From: Lachnospiraceae bacterium UBA1818
Lineage (GTDB): Bacteria; Bacillota; Clostridia; Lachnospirales; Lachnospiraceae
DNA: 64,000 nucleotides
Reading direction: 5' to 3'
NCBI GenBank assembly: GCA_904419285.1
Contig: CAJFQZ010000004.1
Coordinates: 53,489-117,488 of the forward strand
Positions 17,035 through 26,422 of this stretch are shown piece by piece. How positions within the stretch are numbered: the first letter of the stretch is position 1; each line of letters begins with the position of its first letter. A model generated the notes under the pieces. The model saw nothing but the letters and a program-made list of their open reading frames with translations. It was not told where the DNA came from and did not search any database. A program made the translations under genes and the position numbers.

Positions 17035-17691
17035 ATGTATAAAGCATGTATATTTGATCTTGACGGAACTTTGACGAATACACTGGATTCTCTGACATAT
17101 TCAGTTAATGAGACCATGAAGGAGATCGGCCTTCCGCAGATCACGGAAGATCAGTGCCGGATGTTTGTCGGCAACGGCGCAAAAGTCCTCATCGAGAAGA
17201 CTCTCCGCGCGGGAGGAGATACATCTCTTGCACACTTTGATGAGGCGATGGCAGCATATCAGAGGATCTTTGACGTAAACTGCACATATCATGTATCACC
17301 TTATCCCGGGATTGCGGAGATGCTGGGAGAGATGAAGGCTATGGGACTTAAGCTGGGAGTGCTCTCAAATAAGCCTGACAGACAGGCAGTGCACGTTGTC
17401 CGGGCAATATTCGGCGAAAACGTATTTGACCGGGTGCAGGGACAGCGGGAAGGCACTCCGAGAAAGCCGGATCCGACGGCAGCGCTCCAGATCGCATCCT
17501 CGTTCGGCGCTTCTCCGGAGGAGACGGTCTACATCGGGGATTCAGAGGTGGATGCAGCTACCGGCAGAGCAGCCGGGATGAAGACGATCCTTGTCGCCTG
17601 GGGATTCCGCGGAGCAGAAGCCCTCAGAGCCGGAGGAGCGGAATGCATTGTTGATTCAACAGATGAGATCATGGATATCATAAGAGGATAA
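17035..17691 (+). CDS. HAD superfamily hydrolase, phosphoglycolate phosphatase-like
   Basis: A 218-residue HAD subfamily IA enzyme. Motif I is CIFDLDGTLTNTLDS with the nucleophile and acid Asp pair, motif II is GVLSNKP, motif III the lysine of RKPDPTA, and motif IV VYIGDSEVDAATG. A helical cap lies between motifs I and II. It probably dephosphorylates a small phosphoester such as phosphoglycolate or a pyrophosphate; the substrate cannot be read from sequence. GGAGGA just before the ATG at 17035 supports this start over an upstream in-frame ATG at 16942. It forms a pair with the small gene 12 bp downstream. Confidence 0.9.
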   Translation: MYKACIFDLDGTLTNTLDSLTYSVNETMKEIGLPQITEDQCRMFVGNGAKVLIEKTLRAGGDTSLAHFDEAMAAYQRIFDVNCTYHVSPYPGIAEMLGEMKAMGLKLGVLSNKPDRQAVHVVRAIFGENVFDRVQGQREGTPRKPDPTAALQIASSFGASPEETVYIGDSEVDAATGRAAGMKTILVAWGFRGAEALRAGGAECIVDSTDEIMDIIRG

Positions 17692-17703
17692 GGAGGGAGC
17701 GGG

Positions 17704-17967
17704 ATGAACGGTTACAGTGAAGAATGTCTGAAGACTTTCCTGAAGGAGCAGGGACGGCTGTTTGACGAACCTGTGGCAGAGACCCTGGAGGAGGCGGAAG
17801 CTTTTCTCGAAGACTGTATGGCAGTGATAGTGGATTCTCTGGCTGAGGTGAGGGAATACTTTGAGGAGAGCGGCGCGGATGTGGATCACATGACAGAAGA
17901 AGAGCTGGAGGATGCATCCGAGGTGTTTGCGCTCCCGGACGGGACTTATCTGATCGTAGAGGGATGA
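17704..17967 (+). CDS. Small acidic protein, unknown function
   Basis: An 87-residue, strongly acidic, helical protein with GAGGGAG before the ATG. Its middle (residues about 22-75) is Glu/Asp-rich with leucines at helical spacing, and it ends in a short hydrophobic strand, TYLIVEG. There is no signal peptide or membrane helix, so it is cytoplasmic. I recognise no family. The 12-bp distance to the HAD gene and the terminator at 18032 make it the last gene of that transcript. Confidence 0.6.
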   Translation: MNGYSEECLKTFLKEQGRLFDEPVAETLEEAEAFLEDCMAVIVDSLAEVREYFEESGADVDHMTEEELEDASEVFALPDGTYLIVEG

Positions 17968-18031
17968 GAGGAACAGGCGCATTCCGGCGCCCGGAAATCT
18001 TGAAAAGTCAAGAAAATACCAGACAGCAGCA

Positions 18032-18060
18032 AGCCGCAGTTTATTCGACTGCGGCTTTGT
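18032..18060 (+). terminator. Terminator between the HAD unit and a convergent gene
   Basis: A 9-bp perfect stem (18032-18040 with 18048-18056) and a 7-nt loop, followed by TTTGTTT on the plus strand. The loop contains the stop codon of the convergent minus-strand gene, whose own 3' end is thus within the structure. Confidence 0.8.
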
Positions 18061-18475
18061 TTACGGCTTCTTTTATAGCGTCCAGTATCATCTGTGAAGT
18101 ATACGGGGTATCCTCCGGAAGTGTTATGTTGTCCAGCGACTGGGTCTCATAGACCTGCTCGGCGATGTCTTCTATGGCCGGCTGGATGAGCGGGAACATG
18201 GTCGCGACTGTCTCATCCAGATTTGAAAAGCGGATGGAATTGATGCGGGATTCGTCTACGGATACCTCCACTTCCAGGTTTGCGTTATTCAGCGTGAGCG
18301 AGGATGTATAAATACCCGGAGTATACTGTTTCTGTGCGGCCGTTTCTTTTGTCCCGCCGTCCGGCCGGAACATGACGGCAAGGAGGATGATGAGCAGTAT
18401 CCCCAGTGCTGCGAACACGGCAGTATAAATGATTTCTTTCATGTGCAGGACAATGATCTTTGTCTTGGAACCCAT
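18041..18475 (-). CDS. Membrane-anchored protein with an FMN-binding-like domain
   Basis: A 144-residue protein on the minus strand with GGGAGG 7 bp before the ATG. It has a short cytoplasmic head, one transmembrane helix (about residues 15-38, YTAVFAALGILLIILLAVMF) and an extracellular domain. The segment YTPGIYTSSLTLNNANLEVE, followed by VSVDESRINSIRF, resembles the opening of FMN-binding (RnfG/NqrC-like) domains, which read 'y.pG.Y.g.......v.V.V...kI..i'. The usual flavin-attachment SGAT/T motif is not evident, so flavin binding is doubtful. It is monocistronic and convergent to the HAD operon. The function is unknown. Confidence 0.6.
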   Translation of the reverse strand: MGSKTKIIVLHMKEIIYTAVFAALGILLIILLAVMFRPDGGTKETAAQKQYTPGIYTSSLTLNNANLEVEVSVDESRINSIRFSNLDETVATMFPLIQPAIEDIAEQVYETQSLDNITLPEDTPYTSQMILDAIKEAVNKAAVE

Positions 18476-18574
18476 AGAGTTACCTCCCTGTCTGCTTCGC
18501 TGTTCGTTCTCATGACTCTCAGCTGTTTTTTATAAGTGTATGACAGGAAATGGGAAAATATTCACCGCTTTTGC

Positions 18575-18603
18575 GTGACAAACATTGAGCCATGCTGTAA
18601 AAT
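18575..18603 (+). promoter_or_regulatory. Promoter of pth-mfd
   Basis: GTGACA at 18575-18580, 17-bp spacer, TAAAAT at 18598-18603, 36 bp before the pth start. The opposite strand of this gap would hold the promoter of the divergent gene, but no clear match was found. Confidence 0.6.
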
Positions 18604-18639
18604 AGAGTGCGATTCTTAACTGGAGAAAGGATGAGTTGA

Positions 18640-19221
18640 ATGTTTATTATAGCCGGTCTGGGCAATCCCACAAAGGAATATGAAGGGACAAGGCACAATG
18701 TAGGATTTGATGTAATAGACAGGCTGTCTGAGAAATATAATATAGCTGTGGATACAAAGAAGCACCGTGCGCTGATCGGGAAGGGAATGATCGCAGGACA
18801 GAAGGTCATCCTCGCAAAACCTCAGACGTATATGAACCTGAGCGGGGAGAGCATCAGGAGCCTCCTTGACTATTATAAAGTGGACGAAGAGCATGAGCTG
18901 CTCGTTATCTATGACGATGTAAGTCTCGGAGTGGGGCAGCTTCGGATCCGTGCCAAGGGAAGTGCAGGAGGACACAATGGGATCAAGAACATTATCGCCC
19001 ATCTCGGCGGACAGGTGTTCCCGAGGATCAAGATCGGTGTAGGAGAGAAGCCGCCGAAATATGACCTTGCAGACTATGTCCTTGGGCATTTTTCAAAGGC
19101 GGAGAAGGTCTTGATGGATGAGGGATACGACAATGCGGTCCGGGCAGTGGAGATGATCGTCTCCGGTGATATCGAGGGCGCAATGAATGAATACAACAGA
19201 AAGAAGAAAGAGGAAAAGTAA
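18640..19221 (+). CDS. pth: Peptidyl-tRNA hydrolase
   Basis: A 193-residue enzyme of normal length. The N-terminal signature is AGLGNPTKEYEGTRHNVGFD with the catalytic His of TRHNVG; further motifs are KPQTYMNLSGES, the catalytic Asp strand IYDDVSLGVG, and GSAGGHNGIKNI. It cleaves peptidyl-tRNA released from stalled ribosomes, recycling tRNA in the cytoplasm. It is followed within 20 bp by mfd, the same order as in Bacillus, so the two form an operon. Confidence 0.98.
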   Translation: MFIIAGLGNPTKEYEGTRHNVGFDVIDRLSEKYNIAVDTKKHRALIGKGMIAGQKVILAKPQTYMNLSGESIRSLLDYYKVDEEHELLVIYDDVSLGVGQLRIRAKGSAGGHNGIKNIIAHLGGQVFPRIKIGVGEKPPKYDLADYVLGHFSKAEKVLMDEGYDNAVRAVEMIVSGDIEGAMNEYNRKKKEEK

Positions 19222-19239
19222 AAGGGCAGGGTGAGGAGT

Positions 19240-22200
19240 ATGCAGGCTTTTTTGGCCCCGCTGGGAGAACTGGCGGACTACCAGGAAATGCTGAAAAACA
19301 GAAGAAAAGGTGAAGGGATCATCCAGGTGGCAGGATGTGTGAACTCCCAGAAGACCCACCTGATGTATGCGCTTGGCGATGGCTGTGAATACAGAGTCAT
19401 CGCTTTTTCGAGTGAGGAAAAGGCAAAGAAGGCGTTTGAAGAATACCGGTTTCTGACAGATAATGTATACATGTATCCCGCAAGAGACCTGCTGTTCTAT
19501 CATGCGGATATCAAGGGAAAACTGCTGACTGACCGGAGGATGGAGGTCCTCAGGGCACTGCTGGAGAAAGAGCCGGGGACGGAGATCACGGTGATCACGA
19601 CAATGGATGCATTTCTGGACGGACTGCCGTATCCTGAGGAAGTCCGGGGACAGCGGATCAAGGTCGCGGGAGGAGATACCATCGATTTCACTGACTTTCA
19701 GTCAAAGCTGTCAGAACTCGGATATGAGAGGGAGAGCCAGATCGAGGGGCCGGGACAGTTTGCCGTGCGAGGGGGCATTCTGGACGTCTTCCCGCTCACG
19801 GAAGAGCTGCCGGTCAGGATTGAACTCTGGGGTGATGAGATTGATTCGATCCGGAGCTTTGACGTGGAAAGCCAGCGATCCGTGGAGAATCTGGAGGAAG
19901 TGACGATCTATCCCGCGGCGGAGAACTGGGAGAAGGGTCTGGGCAATGTCTCTTTTCTCGATTATTTTCCGAGAGAGAAGACGCTTCTTTTCCTGGATGA
20001 ACCGCTCCGGCTCCAGGAAGAAGGAGAGTCGGTCGAAGAAGAGTATTTCCACAGCAGGGAGAGCCGGATGGAAGCTGGGATGGAGGAAGAAGAGGAAGGT
20101 CTCACTGTGTTTGAGACTAAATCGGTCATAGAGAAGATGAACCGGTACAGCGGCTTCGGCTTTACCACGCTGGAGTCGAAGTGCGGCATGTTCAGGGTGC
20201 GGGAGTCCTACAGCATCCAGGCAAAGGGCGTGAACCCGTATAACGGCAGCTTTGAGCTGCTGACCCGGGATCTCAAGCGGATGAAGCGGAACGGATACCG
20301 TGTGGTCCTCCTCTCAGGGTCAAGGACCAGGGCAAAGCGCCTGGCGGAGGATCTAAGAGACTATGATCTGAGCAGCTTCTACAGCGAGGACATGCAGCGC
20401 CAGGTCAACCCGGGAGAGATCATGGTGTCCTGCGGATATGTGGCGGAAGGCTACGAGTATCCCATGCTTAAGTTCGTCGTGATCGCAGAGTCGGATATCT
20501 TCGGGAGGAAAAAGAAAAAGAAGAGACGGCGCCGTGCATACGAGGGGCAGAAGATCCAGGACTTTGCAGAGCTCAAACCCGGCGACTATGTGGTCCATGA
20601 GAACCACGGACTTGGGATCTATCAGGGCATCGAGAAGATGGAAGTAGATAAAGTCACGAAGGATTATATGAAGATCTCCTACGCGGAGGGCGGAATCCTC
20701 TACATCCCGGTGGCACAGATGGATCTGATCCAGAAGTATGCCGGGGCGGACGCGAAGAAGCCGAAGCTGAACAAGCTTGGAACGGCTCAGTGGGGAAAGA
20801 CAAAGAGCCAGGTGAAGAAGGCTGTCCAGGCTGTGGCGAAGGATCTTGTGGAGCTCTATGCTGCCCGGCAGCAGTCAGAAGGATTTGTCTATGGGCCGGA
20901 CACGGTCTGGCAGAAAGAATTCGAGGAGATGTTTCCCTTTGAGGAGACAGAGGACCAGCTCCAGGCTATTGAGGATACAAAGCATGATATGGAGAGCACG
21001 AAGATCATGGACCGTCTGATCTGCGGGGATGTGGGATACGGAAAGACAGAGATCGCCATCCGCGCCGCGTTCAAGGCGGTCCAGGAGGGAAAGCAGGTAG
21101 TCTATCTGGTTCCCACCACGATCCTTGCCCAGCAGCACTATAATACGTTTGTCCAGAGACTGAAGGATTTCCCGGTCCGCATTGACCTTCTGTGCAGGTT
21201 CCGGTCTTCATACCAGCAGAAGAAGACTGTGGAGGACCTGAAGAAAGGGCTTGTGGACATCGTCATCGGCACCCACCGGGTACTGTCGAAGGACGTCGAG
21301 TATAAGGATCTGGGGCTTCTCATCATTGACGAGGAGCAGCGGTTCGGCGTGACCCACAAGGAAAAGATCAAGAAACTCCGGGAGAATGTGGACGTACTGA
21401 CGCTCACAGCGACGCCGATCCCGCGGACGCTCCACATGAGCCTGATCGGGATCCGGGACATGAGCGTCCTGGAAGAGGCTCCCATGGACCGGATGCCCAT
21501 CCAGACTTATGTGATGGAGTACAATGATGAGATGGTCCGGGAGGCGGTCGAGAGAGAGCTCTCCCGCGGCGGACAGGTGTACTATGTCTACAACCGCGTC
21601 AGCGATATCGCGGAGGTGGCGGAGCGCATCCAGAAGCTTGTCCCGGAGGCGAATGTCTCTTTCGCCCACGGGCAGATGAACGAACGCCAGCTGGAAGATA
21701 TCATGTATGATTTCATCAACGGGGACATTGATGTGCTGGTGTCCACCACAATCATTGAGACCGGGCTGGATATCCCCAACGCGAACACCATGATCATCCA
21801 GGACGCAGACCGGTTCGGCCTCTCCCAGCTCTATCAGCTGCGAGGGAGAGTGGGGCGCTCCAACAGGATGGCATATGCCTTTCTTCTCTACCGCAGAGAT
21901 AAGCTCTTAAAAGAGGTGGCGGAGAAGCGTCTTGCCGCCATCCGGGAGTTCACGGATCTGGGCTCTGGGATCAAGATCGCCATGCGGGATCTTGAGATCA
22001 GAGGAGCTGGAAATCTTCTCGGAGAAGCCCAGAGCGGACACATGGAAGCAGTGGGATATGACCTCTACTGCAAGATGCTCAACGAGGCGGTGCTTCAGCT
22101 GAAAGGGACCGGGGAGGAAGAGAACTACACCACTACCATCGATATCAACATTGATGCATATATTCCGGAATCTTATATTAAAAATGAATATCAGAAGCTG

Positions 22201-22596
22201 GATGTGTACAGAAGGATCGCTGCCATCGAGACGGAGGAAGAGATGGACGATATGACGGAGGAATTGATCGACCGGTTCGGCGATATCCCGAAGAAGGTTC
22301 AGCAGCTCCTTCATATCGCGGCGCTGAAAGGCCTGGCTCACTCTGCCTACGTGACGGCAGTGGAGCAGAAAGGGCAGGACTATAAGTTTACCATGTATGA
22401 GAAGGCGAAGATCGATCCGCAGAAGATCCCCGCGCTTCTCCAGGCCTACAGGAACTCGCTCGTCTTCCGTGCGGAAGAACCGCCGTATTTTCTGTATCAG
22501 AAGCGGGGGAGGAGCGGAAAAGAGACGGGACAGGACGTGCTCCAGCTGCTGAGGAAGATCCTGGAGGATATCCGCAGCCTGCGGATGGATCAGTAG
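19240..22596 (+). CDS. mfd: Transcription-repair coupling factor
   Basis: An SF2 translocase of about 1118 residues. The UvrB-homology region lies in the first 330 residues ([11 protein letters not shown]). A basic linker ([11 protein letters not shown]) comes next, then the RNA-polymerase-interaction domain ([20 protein letters not shown]), the helicase core with Walker [19 protein letters not shown] box, [13 protein letters not shown], and the TRG motif with [14 protein letters not shown], and a C-terminal autoinhibitory domain. Mfd removes RNA polymerase stalled at lesions and recruits UvrA. The ATG at 19240 has GGTGA 5 bp before it; a GTG at 19231 is an alternative start. It is co-transcribed with pth. 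Confidence 0.97.
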   Translation: MQAFLAPLGELADYQEMLKNRRKGEGIIQVAGCVNSQKTHLMYALGDGCEYRVIAFSSEEKAKKAFEEYRFLTDNVYMYPARDLLFYHADIKGKLLTDRRMEVLRALLEKEPGTEITVITTMDAFLDGLPYPEEVRGQRIKVAGGDTIDFTDFQSKLSELGYERESQIEGPGQFAVRGGILDVFPLTEELPVRIELWGDEIDSIRSFDVESQRSVENLEEVTIYPAAENWEKGLGNVSFLDYFPREKTLLFLDEPLRLQEEGESVEEEYFHSRESRMEAGMEEEEEGLTVFETKSVIEKMNRYSGFGFTTLESKCGMFRVRESYSIQAKGVNPYNGSFELLTRDLKRMKRNGYRVVLLSGSRTRAKRLAEDLRDYDLSSFYSEDMQRQVNPGEIMVSCGYVAEGYEYPMLKFVVIAESDIFGRKKKKKRRRRAYEGQKIQDFAELKPGDYVVHENHGLGIYQGIEKMEVDKVTKDYMKISYAEGGILYIPVAQMDLIQKYAGADAKKPKLNKLGTAQWGKTKSQVKKAVQAVAKDLVELYAARQQSEGFVYGPDTVWQKEFEEMFPFEETEDQLQAIEDTKHDMESTKIMDRLICGDVGYGKTEIAIRAAFKAVQEGKQVVYLVPTTILAQQHYNTFVQRLKDFPVRIDLLCRFRSSYQQKKTVEDLKKGLVDIVIGTHRVLSKDVEYKDLGLLIIDEEQRFGVTHKEKIKKLRENVDVLTLTATPIPRTLHMSLIGIRDMSVLEEAPMDRMPIQTYVMEYNDEMVREAVERELSRGGQVYYVYNRVSDIAEVAERIQKLVPEANVSFAHGQMNERQLEDIMYDFINGDIDVLVSTTIIETGLDIPNANTMIIQDADRFGLSQLYQLRGRVGRSNRMAYAFLLYRRDKLLKEVAEKRLAAIREFTDLGSGIKIAMRDLEIRGAGNLLGEAQSGHMEAVGYDLYCKMLNEAVLQLKGTGEEENYTTTIDINIDAYIPESYIKNEYQKLDVYRRIAAIETEEEMDDMTEELIDRFGDIPKKVQQLLHIAALKGLAHSAYVTAVEQKGQDYKFTMYEKAKIDPQKIPALLQAYRNSLVFRAEEPPYFLYQKRGRSGKETGQDVLQLLRKILEDIRSLRMDQ

Positions 22597-22631
22597 AAGC
22601 TTACAGCATAATGAAAAGATTTTTAGATACT

Positions 22632-22668
22632 AAAAGTTCAGCCGGAAGGAAAGGGCTGAACTTTTATT
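22632..22668 (+). terminator. Intrinsic terminator after mfd
   Basis: A 12-bp perfect stem (22632-22643 with 22654-22665) and a 10-nt loop; the right arm ends in TTTT and is followed by ATT. Confidence 0.88.
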
Positions 22669-22696
22669 CTGAATATGTATATTTTGTGATTTCCAC

Positions 22697-22725
22697 TTGT
22701 TAGAATGCCCAAAACGGAGTATAAT
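22697..22725 (+). promoter_or_regulatory. Promoter of the foldase lipoprotein gene
   Basis: TTGTTA at 22697-22702, 17-bp spacer, TATAAT at 22720-22725. It lies between the mfd terminator and the start at 22787. Confidence 0.65.
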
Positions 22726-22786
22726 ATTCGAGAATGTTATGAGCATTCTGACAGGATGTTCAAATATGTGTACTTAGGAGGATGTT

Positions 22787-23938
22787 ATGATGCGATTAGG
22801 AAAAAGGGCGGCAGTTGTTACGGCTGCGGGTGTTCTGGCAGCGGCGTCCGTGACGGGCTGCAGCGGCTCTATCGATACAGATGCGGTGGTGGCTACAGTC
22901 GGCGATGAGGACATCACGCTGGGGGTTGCCAATTTCTATGCCAGACTTACACAGGGAGAATACGAGACTTACTATGCGTCCATGATGGGGATGACAGCGG
23001 AAGATATGTGGGCTCAGGAGTATGATGAGGACAATACATTTGAGGAGCAGACAAAGGACAGTATTATGGAGAGTCTGGAAGATATGTATGTGCTCTCGCA
23101 GCATGCGTCGGATTATGATATTGCACTGACAGAGGATGAGGAGAATGCGATTTCCGATGCTGCAGATCAGTTTGACGCAGACAATACGGATGAGGCGAAA
23201 GAGGCTGTATCCGGTTATAAGAAAGATATCGAAAAAGTGCTTGAACTCATCACGATCCAGAATAAGATGGATGGCGCGATGAAGGAAGGCGTGGATGAAG
23301 AAGTCTCAGATGAAGAGGCTGCTCAGAAGAGTATGCAGTATGTACTCTTTTCCTATACGACGACAGATGATTCTGGAAATTCAACGGAACTGACAGATGA
23401 TGAGAAGGCGGCACTCAAGACAACAGCACAGGGACTGGTGGACAGAGTGAGAGCCGGCGAGGACTTTGCGGCAGTGGCGGAAGAGCTTGGCGTTGAGGCG
23501 CAGACCGCAACTTTTGATTCCGAGAGTACAAGTCCGAATGAAGATCTGATCGCAGCGGCAGATGCGCTGGCAAATGAAGGCGATGTGACAGAGCTCGTCG
23601 AGACGGACAATGGAATTTATGTGGGTGAGCTGACCAGCCTTCTTGACCGGGAAGCTACTGACGCAGAGAAAGAGACGATCGTTGAACAGCGCAGGCAGGA
23701 TCAGTACGATTCACTTCTGAAAGATTGGAAGGACGCAGTCAAGATCGAAGTGAATGACAGAGTATGGAAGAAAGTAGACTTCATTGATCAGGGAGTCACA
23801 ATCGTAACTCCGGAGGAAAATACCGATACATCCGGAGATTCCGGAAACGCTGCGGATGGAAATACAGATGCAGCAGACAGCGGCACTGCAGATGAGAGCG
23901 GAAGTACGGATGACGGAGCAGACAGCAGCGCAGAATAG
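22787..23938 (+). CDS. PrsA/SurA-like peptidylprolyl isomerase lipoprotein
   Basis: A 383-residue exported lipoprotein. The signal peptide ends in a lipobox, SVTGCSG, with Cys at about residue 25. A SurA-like N-terminal helical domain follows (ATVGDEDITLGVANFYARL), then a parvulin-type region beginning MQYVLFSY with the helix VRAGEDFAAVAEELG. The final 40 residues are low-complexity Asp/Ser/Thr/Gly/Ala, probably disordered. It should assist folding of exported proteins outside the membrane. The parvulin domain is divergent, so isomerase activity is uncertain. AGGAGG at 22776-22781 supports the ATG at 22787 or the adjacent ATG at 22790. It is monocistronic. Confidence 0.82.
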   Translation: MMRLGKRAAVVTAAGVLAAASVTGCSGSIDTDAVVATVGDEDITLGVANFYARLTQGEYETYYASMMGMTAEDMWAQEYDEDNTFEEQTKDSIMESLEDMYVLSQHASDYDIALTEDEENAISDAADQFDADNTDEAKEAVSGYKKDIEKVLELITIQNKMDGAMKEGVDEEVSDEEAAQKSMQYVLFSYTTTDDSGNSTELTDDEKAALKTTAQGLVDRVRAGEDFAAVAEELGVEAQTATFDSESTSPNEDLIAAADALANEGDVTELVETDNGIYVGELTSLLDREATDAEKETIVEQRRQDQYDSLLKDWKDAVKIEVNDRVWKKVDFIDQGVTIVTPEENTDTSGDSGNAADGNTDAADSGTADESGSTDDGADSSAE

Positions 23939-23959
23939 AACCGATAAGACAGAAAAAAG

Positions 23960-23990
23960 AGGCGCCGGGATCTTCCCGGCGCCTTTGTTC
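23960..23990 (+). terminator. Intrinsic terminator after the foldase gene
   Basis: An 11-bp GC-rich perfect stem (23960-23970 with 23974-23984) and a 3-nt loop, followed by TTGTTC, 22 bp after the stop codon. Confidence 0.88.
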
Positions 23991-24051
23991 TGTAGATAAA
24001 GAAGGACCAGAGCGAAAAGATATGCGTTCCGCGCCGGTTCTTCTGATCATT

Positions 24052-24537
24052 TTAGATGTATTCCAGTTTCTCAAAGTAGTGCATCAGGATATCAGCACAG
24101 TTCTCAACTCCGAGCTCGGATGTGTCGAGGATCATGTGGTAGTCGTTTACATCACCCCATGTCTTCCCCGTATGTTCGTAATAGTAAGAAGCTCTCTCTT
24201 CATCAGTTTTCTCAACTTTTTCCTTTGCATCTTCGTAGCTCAGACCGTCTTTTTCCATGATCCTGTGAATACGATCCTCCTTGTCGGCGCATACAAAGAT
24301 ATTCAGGACGTTCATGCGGTCCTTCAGGATATCAGAGGCACACCGTCCGAGGATGATACAGGGCTTTTCGGCAAGCTTTCGTATCGCTTCGGCTTCGCTT
24401 TCATACATGTGGTCATTGAGTTTTTCCTCGATATAAGCTTTGTCATATACAGGAATACCCAGTCTCTCGGAGAGCTCTCCGGCAATGATGCTCGCTCCCG
24501 TACCGAAACGGCGGCTCATAGTGATAACTAATTTCAT
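24052..24537 (-). CDS. Cytidylate kinase-like family protein, compact form
   Basis: A 161-residue P-loop kinase-like protein. The start MKLVITMSRRFGTGASIIAG matches the cytidylate-kinase-like family pattern 'ITISR.fGsGg..ig', though the P-loop reads RRFGTGAS and lacks the usual GK pair. Later elements typical of the family are IPVYDKAYIEE, PCIILGRCASDIL (the GR.ad strand) and VFVCAD followed by a basic RIHRIMEKDGL lid. The family is usually about 200 residues; here the helical segment after YDK is much shorter. The substrate is unknown. It lies 46 bp behind fprA on the same strand, with GAAGGAGGA before its ATG, so they are probably co-transcribed. Confidence 0.75.
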   Translation of the reverse strand: MKLVITMSRRFGTGASIIAGELSERLGIPVYDKAYIEEKLNDHMYESEAEAIRKLAEKPCIILGRCASDILKDRMNVLNIFVCADKEDRIHRIMEKDGLSYEDAKEKVEKTDEERASYYYEHTGKTWGDVNDYHMILDTSELGVENCADILMHYFEKLEYI

Positions 24538-24583
24538 AGGAACTCCTCCTTCGTAAACAGAATAAAATGTAAAGCATTTATTA

Positions 24584-25786
24584 TTATAACACTTCTTCTG
24601 CGATTTGTCTGCTGACAGATTTTAACTCTTCAAGCTGTGCGTCCTTCAGGGATGATTTGATCGTCACACTGGTATCCAGCAGCGTCATGTTCTTCATCTC
24701 TGCGACCTTGGCAGTGATCAGTTTGGTGGACTGGGGAGCCCATGTACCGTTTCCGAGGACTGCTACAGTACGGTTCTGGAGCGCGAGAGCCTTCATGTCT
24801 TCCAGATAGTTGTCCATCAGCGGGTAGATGCCGTTGTTGTAGGTCGGCGCAGCGAGGACGATGTGGCTGTACTTGAAGCTGTCCGCGATCAGTTCGGATA
24901 CATGAGTCTTGGAGATGTTATGCATCCGGATATCCTTAACACCTTCCTCAGCCAGCATTGCGGCGAAGACATCCGCCATGTTCTCTGTATTTCCGTACAT
25001 GCTCGCATATGCGATCATGACGCCTTTTACTTCCGGTTCGTATCTGCTCCATGTGTCATATTTCCCGATGATGTAGTCAAGGTCTGTTCTCCAGATGGGA
25101 CCGTGCAGCGGGCAGAGCATCCGGATATCAAGAGAAGCGGCTTTTTTCAGGACGTTCTGGACCTGCATGCCGTATTTGCCGACGATGTTTGTATAGTAGC
25201 GGCGGGCTTCATCGAGCCAGTCTCTGTCAAAATCAACTTCATCGTTGAAAATATTTCCGTTCAGCGCTTTGAAAGTTCCGAAAGCGTCTGCAGAGAAGAG
25301 TACTTTGTCTGTCTCGTCATAGGTCATCATTGCTTCCGGCCAGTGGACCATCGGCGCCATTACAAAGTGGAGAGTGTGCTTTCCTGAGGAGAAAGTGTCG
25401 CCCTCTTTGACTGTGATCGTCCTGCCCTCCAGATCAAAACTGAAGAACTGGCTGATCATCGGGAAGGTCTTTGCGTTTCCGATGATCTGTACTTCCGGAT
25501 AGCGGAGAACAAGATCCTCGATCATGGCGCAGTGGTCCGGCTCCATGTGGTTTACCACAAGGTAATCCAGCGTCCGGCCGTTCAGTACAGCCTGAACATT
25601 CTCAAGGAACTGGCGTCCTACGGCGTAGTCCGCAGCATCGAAGAGTACAGTCTTCTCGTCCATCAGCAGATAGGAGTTGTAGGAAACTCCGTCAGAGAGA
25701 GGGAAGATATTCTCGAATAATTCGATCCTGCGGTCGCTGGCTCCCACCCAGTACAGGTCTTCAGTTACTTTTCTGAAACAGTGCAT
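24584..25786 (-). CDS. fprA: FprA-family A-type flavoprotein
   Basis: A 400-residue protein: an N-terminal metallo-beta-lactamase domain with the di-iron motif NHMEPDHCAMIED and a C-terminal flavodoxin domain with the FMN loop YASMYGNTENMAD. Such proteins reduce oxygen to water or nitric oxide to N2O, using rubredoxin or similar donors, and protect strict anaerobes. AAAGGAGG lies about 8 bp upstream of the ATG at 25786; an upstream in-frame ATG at 25834 is rejected. It is divergent from the ArsC/Spx-like gene and followed by a kinase-like gene. Confidence 0.95.
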   Translation of the reverse strand: MHCFRKVTEDLYWVGASDRRIELFENIFPLSDGVSYNSYLLMDEKTVLFDAADYAVGRQFLENVQAVLNGRTLDYLVVNHMEPDHCAMIEDLVLRYPEVQIIGNAKTFPMISQFFSFDLEGRTITVKEGDTFSSGKHTLHFVMAPMVHWPEAMMTYDETDKVLFSADAFGTFKALNGNIFNDEVDFDRDWLDEARRYYTNIVGKYGMQVQNVLKKAASLDIRMLCPLHGPIWRTDLDYIIGKYDTWSRYEPEVKGVMIAYASMYGNTENMADVFAAMLAEEGVKDIRMHNISKTHVSELIADSFKYSHIVLAAPTYNNGIYPLMDNYLEDMKALALQNRTVAVLGNGTWAPQSTKLITAKVAEMKNMTLLDTSVTIKSSLKDAQLEELKSVSRQIAEEVL

Positions 25787-25851
25787 AATAAAATTCCTCC
25801 TTTGATCCTTATCTGTAACTAAATGTATGTACAAAAACTTTGATCGACTCT

Positions 25852-25879
25852 ATTCTAACATAAAAGAAAAATTTGACAA
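25852..25879 (-). promoter_or_regulatory. Promoter of fprA
   Basis: Read on the minus strand: TTGTCA (25879-25874), 16-bp spacer, TAGAAT (25857-25852), about 66 bp before the fprA start. Confidence 0.55.
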
Positions 25880-25962
25880 GATAGGAATCGCCTTTGCGAT
25901 ACTGTTCACACTGTACTCATGGACGGCAATGCCTTTGCCCGGTGCGGACGGCAATATCCCGC

Positions 25963-25991
25963 TTGACATATCATCACAGTTTCTGCACAAT
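25963..25991 (+). promoter_or_regulatory. Promoter of the ArsC/Spx-like gene
   Basis: TTGACA at 25963-25968, 17-bp spacer, CACAAT at 25986-25991, 41 bp before the ATG at 26033. Confidence 0.6.
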
Positions 25992-26032
25992 AGGAGAAGG
26001 AGATCTTATCTCTGAAAGGAAAGGAGAAAATA

Positions 26033-26386
26033 ATGTTATTTGTATATTATCCAAAATGCAGTACGTGCATGAAGGCAAAGAAATGGCTGGATGAGAATGG
26101 ATTGGAGTATGAACTGAGAGATATCAGGACGGAGAACCCGTCAGCGGATGAAGTGGGAACGTGGTATCGGAAGAGCGGTCTTCCGCTCAAGCGTTTTTTT
26201 AATACCAGCGGAAATCTGTATAAGGAGATGAAGCTTAAGGACAGGCTTCCGGAGATGAGCGAAGAAGAACAGCTTCAGCTTCTGGGAACGGACGGAATGC
26301 TTGTAAAGCGTCCTATTGTGGTGGATGGAGATACCGTGCTTGTCGGATTCCGGGAGAAAGAATGGGAGATACTGGTGCGGAAGTGA
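26033..26386 (+). CDS. ArsC/Spx family thioredoxin-fold protein
   Basis: A 117-residue protein with an N-terminal CSTC redox pair (residues 9-12) in the context YYPKCSTCMKAKKWLDE, and the ArsC-family motifs SGLPLKRFFNTSGN and KRPIVVDGD. This is the YffB/Spx-like branch. A role as an RNA-polymerase-binding regulator (Spx) or thiol reductase cannot be told apart. The position opposite fprA, an oxygen or NO detoxification gene, is consistent with redox stress. A strong ribosome site (AAAGGAG) precedes the ATG. The MoxR gene starts 36 bp downstream on the same strand. Confidence 0.85.
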   Translation: MLFVYYPKCSTCMKAKKWLDENGLEYELRDIRTENPSADEVGTWYRKSGLPLKRFFNTSGNLYKEMKLKDRLPEMSEEEQLQLLGTDGMLVKRPIVVDGDTVLVGFREKEWEILVRK

Positions 26387-26422
26387 TCCGGACGAACGGG
26401 AAGAGCAGAAAGGAGAATTCAG

